Below are positions 34,316-42,732 of a stretch of DNA of 64,000 bases, piece after piece (the stretch's first letter is position 1; every line of letters starts with the position of its first letter). The DNA lies in assembly GCF_001668615.1 (NCBI RefSeq), contig NZ_LZMC01000109.1:62001-126000 (forward strand), given 5' to 3'. This stretch comes from Mycobacterium sp. 1274761.0 (GTDB lineage: Bacteria > Actinomycetota > Actinomycetes > Mycobacteriales > Mycobacteriaceae). A program made the position numbers and the translations under genes. The notes under the pieces are model-generated. The model made no database searches. It worked only from the letters and a program-made list of their open reading frames with translations, and was not told where the DNA came from.

Positions 34316-37191
34316 CGCGACATCACCGCCTGGGCTCGGCGCTGCGAGATGTCGACGTCGACCCTGGCGCCGAGGCTGCGTAAGACGTCGAGCACCAGGC
34401 CGACGACGATCAAATAGACACCGAGGTCGAAGAACAGCGCGGTGACGAGCTTGACGTGGCCGAGCACGGGCAGATCGAACTGCAGCACCGCCGACGACAG
34501 CACCGGCGCGCCGACCAACAGCGAGGCGACCGCGGTGCCCGCCGAAAGACCCAGCCCGACACCGAGAATCTTGCCCGCGTCCAGCGGCAGAGTCTCACCG
34601 AGTTCGTAGCGGCCACCGGCCAGATACCGCAGCACGAGCGCAAGGCCCGCCATCAACCCGCCTGCGAAGCCACCGCCGGGTGTGTTGTGGCCGCCGATGA
34701 AGAAGTATGCCGACAGGGTCATGATCAGCGGGAAGATCATCCGCGTGGCGACCTCCAGCACCAGTGAACGGTGCTCGGGGTCACGCAGTTCGCTGCCCCG
34801 CAACCAGGTGATCTCGCCGGCGGCAGGGCTGTTGGCGAACGCACGGCCGTGCGCGAAGTCGCCCTGGACGGCGTCGACAACGCGCGGTGCGGCGCCGAAT
34901 CGTCTGTGCCGGAACACCATTGACGCCACACCGGTGGCGGCAACCAGCAACACGCAGATCTCACCGAGGGTGTCCCAGGCGCGGATGTCGACTAGCAGGA
35001 CGTTGACGGTGTTGGCGCCGTGTCCGCGGTGATACGCGGCGTCGGGCAGCAGTGCGGCGATGGGTACGCCCGAGCGGGCGGCCATTGCGAACGCGGTAAG
35101 GGTGGTGACGCTGGCACCGACGGCGAGGGCCAGCGCGGCCCGCGGTAGCCGATGTTTGCGCATGTTGCTGCTGGACTCCGCCGGCAGCGTGCGCAACACC
35201 AGCACGAAGACGACGAGTGTGAGGGTTTCCACCAGGAATTGGGTCAAGGCCAGGTCTGGCGCTCCGTGGAGCGCGAAGATGACCCCGCAGCCGTAGCCGG
35301 TCACGCCGACGAGCAGCACCGAGGACAACCGGTTACGGATCACCGCCGCCCCCAGCGCGGCCGCGAGTATCAACAGCCCGACGATCACCTGCAGCGGCGA
35401 ACCCCATAATACGAACTGGGGTTGATCGCGGGCCCAGAGGCCAAGCGCCACAACCGGTATCACGGCAAGCGTTGCCAGGATCATCGACTGAGTCGCGGGC
35501 ATCGAACCCCGTTGCGTGGCGCCGGTGAGCCGAACCGACAGCACGTCGGCGCCGCGAATCACCGCGTCGTACACGCGGTCGGCATTGCCCAGCGGGAGAT
35601 AGGTCAGCCGCGTGCGGCGCAACCGTGTTCTGCCGAAGAAGGCGGCGGCGCCCAGCGCCAGCACGAGGACCGACAGCAGCAGCGGGAGGCCGACGCCATG
35701 CCACAGCGCAAGGTGGTAGTGCGATCCGCCGGGCACCACGTCGGCGTAGCCGTTGAGCACGTTGTCCAGCGGTTCGGGCCACACCCCGGCCAGCAGTCCT
35801 GCCGCCGAGAGGAATGCAGGAGCGGCAAGAAATGTGGCAGGCACCGCGTGCATTTCGGCGACGCGCTTGCTGGGTTCGGCTCTGCCCTTGCGTGCGAACG
35901 CGCCCCACAGGAAGCGCAAGCTGTAGATGGTGGTGAACACCGATCCGAGAGCCACTCCCGCCAGCACCGCCGGTCCGAACGGGCCCAGCGAGGCGCTGTG
36001 CGCAAGCGTGTCGAAATCGGCCTCCTTGGCGACGAAGCCCAAAAACGGTGGCAGAGCCGCCATGCTCGCCGTGGCACCGCCGGCGATCAGCAGCAACGGC
36101 TTGTTCCGTTGTCCGAGCCAGGCCAGTCTTCGGATGTCTCGCGTGCCGGTGGAGTGGTCGATGATGCCGACGACCATGAACAGCGCTGCCTTGAACATCG
36201 CGTGCGCGCACAGCAGCGCGAGCCCGGCCAGCATCAGATCGCTACCGCCCGCACCCACCATCACCGAGATGAATCCGAGCTGGCTGACCGTGCCAAAGGC
36301 CAGGATCAGCTTCAGGTCGTATTCACGGACCGCGCGCCAACCAGCCAGCAGCACGGTCAGCACGCCGAGCGTGACGATCAGCGGGCGCCATGGCGGGGCG
36401 TCAGCGAATCCCGGTGTCATGCGGGCGATGAGGTAAACACCGGCCTTGACCATTGCGGCGGCGTGCAGGTAGGCGCTCACCGGCGTCGGAGCGGCCATTG
36501 CGCCCGGCAGCCAGAAGTGCAGCGGAACGATCGCCGACTTGGCAAGCGCCCCAATGAGAACCAGCACGATGGCCACCGACGCCGCCACCCCCGACGGTGG
36601 CGCCGAAATCAGCTCGGACAGCAGGTAGGTGCCCGAGATGCTGCCGAGGATCACGATGCCGACCAACATCGCCAACCCGCCGGCCGTTGTCACCAGCAGC
36701 GCCTGCACGGCGGCCTTTCTGCTGGCGACACGTTCGGCGTAGTGACCCACCAGCAGGAAGGACAGCACGGTGGTGATTTCCCAGAACACGTAGAGCATCA
36801 GCATGTTGTCGCTGACGACCAAGCCGAACATCGCACCGGCGAAGGCCACCAGCTCGGCGGCGAAGCTGGGTAGCCGTTCTTCGGCGTGCTCGTCGTGGTG
36901 GTGGAAGTAGTCGGCACAGTAGAACAGCACCAACGCGCCGATGCCGAGCACCAGCACGCTCATGATCGCCGCGAGTGCGTCGAACCGCAGTGCGATGTTC
37001 AGCGACAGGTCCGGAATCCACGACAGCGTTAAGTCGTGCGATTGCCCACGGCGGGGCCAGTTCGATATCACCCAGACCAGCGAGGCCAATGGGACGAGCG
37101 CCAGCGGGTAGAAGGCCCGTCTGCCCCAGCGGTACACCAGCAGCGGCGCGGCCGCGGTGGCCACCGCGTGGGCAAGGATGACGACGAGCAA
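34312..37191 (-). CDS. mnhA: Mrp Na+/H+ antiporter subunits A and B fused
   Basis: 959 aa. A NuoL-like antiporter region (to about residue 580) includes KSAIVPLHFWLPGAMAAPTPVSAYLHAAAMVKAG. The MrpA C-terminal region follows, then an MnhB domain at the end (MIFPLIMTLSAYFFIGGHNT, PGGGFAGGLMAGLALVL). The A-B fusion is usual in actinobacteria. TTG 37191 is the start because GGAG lies 5 nt upstream and the protein then begins LVVILAHAVATAAAPLL; the upstream frame overlaps the DUF1707 gene. It exchanges Na+ for H+ for pH and salt tolerance. Confidence 0.93.
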   Translation of the reverse strand: MLVVILAHAVATAAAPLLVYRWGRRAFYPLALVPLASLVWVISNWPRRGQSHDLTLSWIPDLSLNIALRFDALAAIMSVLVLGIGALVLFYCADYFHHHDEHAEERLPSFAAELVAFAGAMFGLVVSDNMLMLYVFWEITTVLSFLLVGHYAERVASRKAAVQALLVTTAGGLAMLVGIVILGSISGTYLLSELISAPPSGVAASVAIVLVLIGALAKSAIVPLHFWLPGAMAAPTPVSAYLHAAAMVKAGVYLIARMTPGFADAPPWRPLIVTLGVLTVLLAGWRAVREYDLKLILAFGTVSQLGFISVMVGAGGSDLMLAGLALLCAHAMFKAALFMVVGIIDHSTGTRDIRRLAWLGQRNKPLLLIAGGATASMAALPPFLGFVAKEADFDTLAHSASLGPFGPAVLAGVALGSVFTTIYSLRFLWGAFARKGRAEPSKRVAEMHAVPATFLAAPAFLSAAGLLAGVWPEPLDNVLNGYADVVPGGSHYHLALWHGVGLPLLLSVLVLALGAAAFFGRTRLRRTRLTYLPLGNADRVYDAVIRGADVLSVRLTGATQRGSMPATQSMILATLAVIPVVALGLWARDQPQFVLWGSPLQVIVGLLILAAALGAAVIRNRLSSVLLVGVTGYGCGVIFALHGAPDLALTQFLVETLTLVVFVLVLRTLPAESSSNMRKHRLPRAALALAVGASVTTLTAFAMAARSGVPIAALLPDAAYHRGHGANTVNVLLVDIRAWDTLGEICVLLVAATGVASMVFRHRRFGAAPRVVDAVQGDFAHGRAFANSPAAGEITWLRGSELRDPEHRSLVLEVATRMIFPLIMTLSAYFFIGGHNTPGGGFAGGLMAGLALVLRYLAGGRYELGETLPLDAGKILGVGLGLSAGTAVASLLVGAPVLSSAVLQFDLPVLGHVKLVTALFFDLGVYLIVVGLVLDVLRSLGARVDVDISQRRAQAVMSR

Positions 37192-37271
37192 GAAACTCCG
37201 AATCCTGGGTGGCCGGCCGTCACAGGGGAACAACGGCGCGTCAGCCAAGTGGGGCGTTGGTCCAGCCCAGT

Positions 37272-37706
37272 CTACGTGGGCCGATATCGCCGCCTTCCCG
37301 CTGCGCGGTGGGTCGACAGGGCGTGGCCGACGACGCCGATCCCTGCGCCCAGGATGGGCCAGATCGGCCAGAAGTACCAGGCGCCCGCGGTGAGTCCGAC
37401 CGCGAGCCACACCGTCAGTACGATCACGCACATCGTGAGGTAGCCCGCGAGGTGGGTGCGGACGCCGCGGCGGGCGGCAGCGCGACGGGCGTCCCGGCGT
37501 CGCGGGTCATTGCGGCGGAGCTGCGCCAGCGGCAGGTCGGCGACGAGCTCGCGCAGCTGCTCGGTGGTGTGGGCCGCGAATGCGCCTTTCACGCGAGCGT
37601 CGTATTCGTCGACGTCGAGATAGCCCTGGGCCATTGCTGAGCCGAGCTGGGCGGCGGTCCGTTCGCGTTCGCGGTCGCCGGCGCGGACAACAACGGGTGC
37701 GGTCAT
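37272..37706 (-). CDS. DUF1707 membrane protein
   Basis: 144 aa. The N-terminal DUF1707 motif is VVRAGDRERERTAAQLGSAM followed by GYLDVDEYDARV. A basic linker and two helices (YLTMCVIVLTVWLAVGL and WYFWPIWPILGAGIGVVGHAL) complete it. ATG 37706 has GGAGG upstream. Such proteins are thought to be small membrane or regulatory proteins of unknown role. It lies 80 bp upstream of mnhAB, so it may lead that operon. Its promoter is inside the inverted repeat at 37724–37781. Confidence 0.82.
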   Translation of the reverse strand: MTAPVVVRAGDRERERTAAQLGSAMAQGYLDVDEYDARVKGAFAAHTTEQLRELVADLPLAQLRRNDPRRRDARRAAARRGVRTHLAGYLTMCVIVLTVWLAVGLTAGAWYFWPIWPILGAGIGVVGHALSTHRAAGRRRYRPT

Positions 37707-37723
37707 GGGAGGCCTCCTCCTCA

Positions 37724-37781
37724 ATCTTGACAGTGACAAGTTCAAAGTCACTATTCCCTACTGACTTGTCACTGTCAAGAT
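37724..37781. promoter_or_regulatory. Perfect 18-bp inverted repeat with two operator-like palindromes
   Basis: The arms ATCTTGACAGTGACAAGT (37724–37741) and its exact complement (37764–37781) are separated by 22 bp. Each arm is itself a near-palindrome of form CTTGnCAnTGnCAAG, the style of TetR-family operators. On the minus strand the right arm supplies a perfect -35 TTGACA (37778–37773), with AATAGT 17 bp further at a -10 position. The left arm would then cover the transcript start of the DUF1707 gene. The regulator is not in the neighbourhood. Confidence 0.75.
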
Positions 37782-37868
37782 GCCTTCTCTTGTGTCTGTT
37801 TCCGCCTCCACGCGTGGTCGGCGGTCGCATCATTGAGGTCGGCGTTCCGACCGGGAAAGGGGACGACC

Positions 37869-38921
37869 ATGCCTGTCGATGAAGCCAAACTGAACGAGTT
37901 CCTCGGCAAAGCGGTCGGCGACCTCGGAGCCGCGATCAGCGCGACGCTGATGCTTGTCGGCGACCGCCTCGGCCTGTACCGGGAATTGGCGAAGGGCGCG
38001 ATGACCGCCGACCAACTGGCCCAACGCACCGGCACCAACGAGCGCTACGTGCGGGAGTGGCTCGGAAACCAGGCCGCCGGTGGATACGTTCAATACGATT
38101 CCCAATCCGATCAGTGGTCGATGACCGCCGAACAGGCGTTGTGCCTGGCTGATCCGCGCGGCCCGGTCGATATGCCCGGCGCCTACAACATCGTCGAGGC
38201 GACGTTTCACGCTCTCGAGCAGACGATCGACAACTTCAAATCCGGCCGCGGCATGGAGTGGGGCGACCACCACCCCTGCTTGTTCGAGGGAACGGAACGA
38301 TTCTTCCGGGCCGGCTACAACACACACCTCACTGGTTCGTGGCTGCCTTCCCTCGACGGGGTCGCCGACAAACTGCGAAGCGGAGCCAAGGTTGCCGACG
38401 TCGGTTGCGGACACGGCGCAAGCACCATCCTGATGGCGCTCACCTACCCGGACTCGGAATTCATCGGATACGACTACCACGATGAGTCGATCAGGGTCGC
38501 CACCGAGAAAGCGGCTGCCGCCGGTGCCGGCAATGCGCGCTTCGAGGTGGCCGACGCCGTCGGTTACACCGGCAAGAACTTCGACCTGATCGCATTCTTC
38601 GACTGTCTGCACGACATGGCTGACCCCGTCGGCGTCTCCAGGCACGCACGCGAAGCGATCAGCGACGACGGCACCGCGATGATCGTCGAGCCGTTCGCCA
38701 GCGACGACTTGCAGGACAACCTCAATCCGGTGGGTCGCGTGATGTACGGCGCATCGACCCAGATCTGCGTGCCGGTCTCGTTAGCGCGCAACGGACCCGC
38801 GCTCGGGGCTCAGGCCGGCGAGGCGCGGCTGCGTGAAATCGTCGTGGACGGCGGAGGCTTCACCCGCTTCCGGCGGGCTACCGAGACTCCGTTCAACCTC
38901 GTCTTAGAGGCCAGGCCGTAG
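37869..38921 (+). CDS. SAM-dependent class I methyltransferase with N-terminal winged helix
   Basis: 350 aa. An N-terminal helical/winged-helix part (AISATLMLVGDRLGLYREL with the LAQRTGTNERYVREWLGNQA region) is followed by a Rossmann methyltransferase. Motif I is KVADVGCGHGAST, then FIGYDYHDESI and FDLIAFFDCLHDMADP. AAAGGGG is a good ribosome site before ATG 37869. The substrate is unknown. It is expressed divergently from the DUF1707 gene, with the double palindrome between them. The AAA ATPase gene converges on it. Confidence 0.82.
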   Translation: MPVDEAKLNEFLGKAVGDLGAAISATLMLVGDRLGLYRELAKGAMTADQLAQRTGTNERYVREWLGNQAAGGYVQYDSQSDQWSMTAEQALCLADPRGPVDMPGAYNIVEATFHALEQTIDNFKSGRGMEWGDHHPCLFEGTERFFRAGYNTHLTGSWLPSLDGVADKLRSGAKVADVGCGHGASTILMALTYPDSEFIGYDYHDESIRVATEKAAAAGAGNARFEVADAVGYTGKNFDLIAFFDCLHDMADPVGVSRHAREAISDDGTAMIVEPFASDDLQDNLNPVGRVMYGASTQICVPVSLARNGPALGAQAGEARLREIVVDGGGFTRFRRATETPFNLVLEARP

Positions 38922-38934
38922 AACGCGTCGCAAC

Positions 38935-41136
38935 CTAGCGCGCTGCGCTGAACGCGCGCAGCGACTCGACCTGCGCCGGGTCCAGCGACGGGCGTACCGT
39001 TTCGCGGGCCTTGGCGACATCGGCGGCCGTCACGTCAGCGGCGTCGATCGAACGCCGCATCGCCGTCAGCGCCGCCTCCCGTAGCAGCGCTACACAGTCG
39101 GCGGCGCTGTAACCGTCGAGGTCGGCCGCCAATGCGTCGAGGTCGACGTCATCGCTGAGCGGAATGGATTTCCCTGCGGTGCGCAGGATCTCGCGGCGGG
39201 CGTCGGCGTCGGGCGGCTCGACGAACACCAGCTTCTCCAGCCGGCCCGGCCGCAGCAGCGCGGGATCGATCAAATCCGGGCGGTTGGTCGCGCCGAGCAC
39301 CACGACGTTGCGCAGCGGCTCGATGCCGTCGAGCTCGGTCAGCAGCGCGGCGACCACGCGATCGGTGACCCCGGAGTCGAAGCTCTGTCCGCGCCGCGGC
39401 GCCAGCGCGTCCAGCTCGTCGAGGAAGATCAATGACGGCGCGGACTCGCGGGCCCTGCGGAACAGGTCGCGAACCGCCTTCTCCGACGCGCCGACCCACT
39501 TGTCCATCAGCTCGGCGCCCTTGACCGCGTGCACCGACAGCCGGCCCGAGCTGGCCAGCGCCCGCACCACGAACGTCTTGCCGCAGCCCGGCGGCCCGTA
39601 GAGCAGCACGCCTCGCGGCGGCTCAACGCCGAGCCGCTCGAACGTCTCCGGATGCTGCAGCGGCCACAACACCGCCTCGGTCAGCGACTGTTTCGTCTCG
39701 GCCATGTCACCGACGTCGTCGAGCGTCACCGAGCCGACGGCCAATTCCTCTGCAGCCGTTCGGGACAGCGGCCGGATGACGCTCAGTGCCCCGGTCAGGT
39801 CGTCCTGGGTCAGCGCGGGCGGCTTGTCGTCCTCGCTGGCTCTCGCCGCCGCGCGCAGGGCCGCCTCCCGCACCAGCGCGCTGAGATCTGCGACGACGAA
39901 ACCCGGTGTGCGCTCGGCGATTTCGTCGAGATTCAGATCGCCCGCCGGAACATCACGCAACAACACCTCGAGCAGCTGCTTGCGCACCGCGGCGTCGGGC
40001 AGGCTCAGACCCAGTTCACGGTCGCACAGGTCGGGCGCCCGCAGGCGGGGGTCAAGGTCGTCGGGACGTTGCGACGTCGCGATGAACGCAACTCCCGGCG
40101 TGGCGACGGCGTTGCGCAGCTCGGTGAGGATCAGGGTCGACACCGGGTCGGCGGCCGTCGGAAGCAGCGCGTCGATATCGGTGATCAGCAGCACCCCGCC
40201 GCCGTCGCGCACCGACGACACCGCCGAGGCCACCGATTTGAGTCGGTCCTCGGCGCGCAGCGCGCCGACCTCAGGGCCGTCGAGTTCGACCAGTCGCCGG
40301 TCGGCGCATACCGCGCGCACCAGCGCGGCCTTTCCGACGCCCGCGGGTCCTGACACCAGCACGCCGAGATTCGGCGTCGCCCCAAGGGTTTTCAGTAGCT
40401 CCGGCTGGTCGAGTGCCAGCTTGAGCCAGTCGGTCAGCCGACTCGCCTGGGCGTGGGAGCCCTTGAGGTCGTCGATGTTCACCGTCGCCGACTTGTCGGG
40501 CGCCGACACCGTGTACTGGTTCGACGGAGCGGTCGACGAAGGAGTTACGGCGTCTCCCCAGCTGACAACCGAATTCGGTTGCACACTCACCGGTCCCGCC
40601 GGGTCGACACCGGTGACGGTCAGCAGCTCCGACGTCCACGTGATGCCGACGGCCGAAGCCAAGGCGCTGCTCGCCGCGGTCGTCGGGATATCGGGGCCGA
40701 GCTCCCGCGGCAACAGCGACACCGTGTCGCCGACCGTCATCACCTTGCCCAGCAGCGCCTGACGCAGCGTCGCTGATGAGATCGACTGGGTGGCCAGGTT
40801 AGAGCCGCGAACGGTCACCGACCGGGCGCCGTAAACCGTCACCGGCGCGACGAGCACAGTGGCGTCCTCCCGCAAGCCGGCGTTGGACAGCGTTACGTCG
40901 TCGAGCAGCGCGGTGCCCGCCGGCGTACCGGCCGGTGCCACCCCGGCCACCGCGGCGGTGGTCCGCGAACCGGTCAGCGAAACCGCATCCCACTCCCGAA
41001 TGCCCAGCGCCGCAATGGCTTCCGGGTGAAGGCGGACGACTCCGCGTCGCGAGTCCAGCGCGGAGGTGTTCAGCCGTGCGGTCAGTGCAAGCTGGTGCCG
41101 CGGCGCGGGACGGTCCGCGACGTCGAACGCCGTCAT
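38935..41136 (-). CDS. Cdc48/p97-like AAA+ ATPase (Rv0435c-like)
   Basis: 733 aa. An N-terminal Cdc48-type double-psi barrel (about residues 15–190) is followed by two AAA+ modules. D2 has intact Walker A GPPGCGKTF and Walker B LIFLDELDAL with the second-region ATNRPDLIDPALLRPGR. D1 is degenerate: Walker A is GPAGVGKAA, lacking the Ser/Thr after Lys, and Walker B is LLITDIDAL, lacking the catalytic Glu. It is probably an unfoldase or segregase powered mainly by D2. Its own partners are unknown. Confidence 0.9.
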   Translation of the reverse strand: MTAFDVADRPAPRHQLALTARLNTSALDSRRGVVRLHPEAIAALGIREWDAVSLTGSRTTAAVAGVAPAGTPAGTALLDDVTLSNAGLREDATVLVAPVTVYGARSVTVRGSNLATQSISSATLRQALLGKVMTVGDTVSLLPRELGPDIPTTAASSALASAVGITWTSELLTVTGVDPAGPVSVQPNSVVSWGDAVTPSSTAPSNQYTVSAPDKSATVNIDDLKGSHAQASRLTDWLKLALDQPELLKTLGATPNLGVLVSGPAGVGKAALVRAVCADRRLVELDGPEVGALRAEDRLKSVASAVSSVRDGGGVLLITDIDALLPTAADPVSTLILTELRNAVATPGVAFIATSQRPDDLDPRLRAPDLCDRELGLSLPDAAVRKQLLEVLLRDVPAGDLNLDEIAERTPGFVVADLSALVREAALRAAARASEDDKPPALTQDDLTGALSVIRPLSRTAAEELAVGSVTLDDVGDMAETKQSLTEAVLWPLQHPETFERLGVEPPRGVLLYGPPGCGKTFVVRALASSGRLSVHAVKGAELMDKWVGASEKAVRDLFRRARESAPSLIFLDELDALAPRRGQSFDSGVTDRVVAALLTELDGIEPLRNVVVLGATNRPDLIDPALLRPGRLEKLVFVEPPDADARREILRTAGKSIPLSDDVDLDALAADLDGYSAADCVALLREAALTAMRRSIDAADVTAADVAKARETVRPSLDPAQVESLRAFSAAR

Positions 41137-41154
41137 GTCAGGGGCCCCGGCATG

Positions 41155-42012
41155 TCACGGACCCGGCGGCCGACGCAGGCCCAGGCGCGCCATCGAACGG
41201 CGCGCGGTGCGCGGGTGGGCGCGGCGAATCGCCCGGCGCGCCTGCCGTTGCTCCTTGGGTTTGTCGCCCCACACCTCGGGATGCTTCTTCAACCACGCCT
41301 CGGTGCGCACCGCGAAAGGGATGTGGATCACGTAGCCCACGATGATCAACATGATCACGATGTAGCCGTACAGGATCGACGCCGCGACACCGATCGCCAG
41401 CAGCGCCAACAGCGGAACGACCATGTTCTGCGAGACCGCGAAGGTATGGATCTTACGCATCGGGATGGTGCTGACCACCAACAGCGAAACGCCGATCATC
41501 CAGATCACCACGGCCGGCTCCGACGTCCACCAACCGTCACCGAACTGCATCTTGGCCGCCAGCGGCCCGATCGCACCGATCGCGCCTGCCGGTGCGGGCA
41601 TGCCGACGAAGAACTCCTTGGTGTAGGCGGGCTGGTCGCCGGCCAGCATCGCGTTGTAGCGGGCGAGGCGCAACACAATGCACACGGCATAAAGCAGTAC
41701 GACGATCCAGCCGACCCGCGAGTGCGACAGCAGCGTGCCGTAAACGATGAAAGCCGGTGCGACACCGAAGTTTACGGCGTCTGCCAGTGAGTCGATCTCC
41801 TCGCCCATCTTCGACGTGGCCTTGAGCATGCGAGCGATGCGGCCGTCGAGCGCGTCGAGGATCGCGGCCACCGCCAGGAACGCCATCGATTCCGTCGGCC
41901 GGTCGTCGAGCGCGAACTTCACCGCCGACAGCCCAAGGCAGATAGCCGCGACGGTCATCGCGCTCGGCAGCATCCTCGCGCTGAGCACAGGGCGTTTGAC
42001 TCGTGGCTTCAT
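41155..42012 (-). CDS. pssA: CDP-diacylglycerol-serine O-phosphatidyltransferase
   Basis: 285-aa integral membrane enzyme making phosphatidylserine. The CDP-alcohol phosphotransferase motif is complete: DALDGRIARMLKATSKMGEE followed by IDSLAD. There are about eight helices and a basic C-terminal tail (RQARRAIRRAHPRTARRSM). ATG 42012 overlaps the psd stop (ATGA). With psd it forms the phosphatidylethanolamine pathway. Confidence 0.95.
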   Translation of the reverse strand: MKPRVKRPVLSARMLPSAMTVAAICLGLSAVKFALDDRPTESMAFLAVAAILDALDGRIARMLKATSKMGEEIDSLADAVNFGVAPAFIVYGTLLSHSRVGWIVVLLYAVCIVLRLARYNAMLAGDQPAYTKEFFVGMPAPAGAIGAIGPLAAKMQFGDGWWTSEPAVVIWMIGVSLLVVSTIPMRKIHTFAVSQNMVVPLLALLAIGVAASILYGYIVIMLIIVGYVIHIPFAVRTEAWLKKHPEVWGDKPKEQRQARRAIRRAHPRTARRSMARLGLRRPPGP

Positions 42013-42710
42013 CGCGGCAGCTCCGCCAGGATGGTCTCGCCGGCGACCGCCCGCTGACCCGGCAGCACGAGAATCTGCGAACCCTCCGGCAGGTAGGTGT
42101 CCAACCGCGAGCCGTACCGGATCAGGCCGTAGGTGTCGCCGATCGTCACCTTCTCGCCAATCTTGATGTCGCACACGATGCGTCGCGCCACCAGGCCCGC
42201 GATCTGCACGGCCACCACCTCATGCCCGTCGGGCGTGCGGATCAGCACGGAGTTGCGTTCGTTGTCCTGGCTGGCGGCGGCCAGCTCGGCGGATCGGTAC
42301 AGCCCTGGCCGGTGAACGACGGCGGCCACCTCGCCGCTGACCGGGACGCGCTGCACATGGGCGTCGAAGATAGACAGGAAGATGCTGATGCGCGGCAGCG
42401 GACGCTGCGGCAGGTTCAGTTCGGCCGGCGGCACCACGTCCTCGACGAGGCAGATCAGCCCGTCGGCGGGGGCCACCACGACGCCGGGACGGTTCGGCGG
42501 CACCCGGGGCGGATGACGGAAGAAGGCGGCGTTGGCTCCCGCGGCCACCAGACCGGCGCGGCGCAGCCAACGGTTGCGGCGACCCGCCACCGCGAGCGCA
42601 AGACCTGCGCCGACGAACGGCAGGCCGGCCGGGTGCATCGGGGGAATCGTGGTTTTCGCCAAGGCCACCAGTCGCGCGGGGCCTGATCTGAGGTCGGGGC
42701 GTCTGGCCAT
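42009..42710 (-). CDS. psd: Phosphatidylserine decarboxylase
   Basis: 233 aa, the short PSD form. The proenzyme self-cleaves at Gly-Ser in IRYGSRLD to form the pyruvoyl group on the alpha chain. SIFDAHVQRVPVSG carries the conserved His. Two hydrophobic N-terminal segments anchor it to the membrane. It converts phosphatidylserine to phosphatidylethanolamine. It lies 22 bp after moeA. Confidence 0.95.
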   Translation of the reverse strand: MARRPDLRSGPARLVALAKTTIPPMHPAGLPFVGAGLALAVAGRRNRWLRRAGLVAAGANAAFFRHPPRVPPNRPGVVVAPADGLICLVEDVVPPAELNLPQRPLPRISIFLSIFDAHVQRVPVSGEVAAVVHRPGLYRSAELAAASQDNERNSVLIRTPDGHEVVAVQIAGLVARRIVCDIKIGEKVTIGDTYGLIRYGSRLDTYLPEGSQILVLPGQRAVAGETILAELPR

Positions 42711-42732
42711 CGTGTCGCGATTCTACGGGTGG

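Noticed and set aside
35422..36873. A 483-codon rightward frame antisense to mnhAB
   Set aside because: Low-complexity His/Arg/Gln product with no start signal. The mnhAB frame has strong antiporter motifs.
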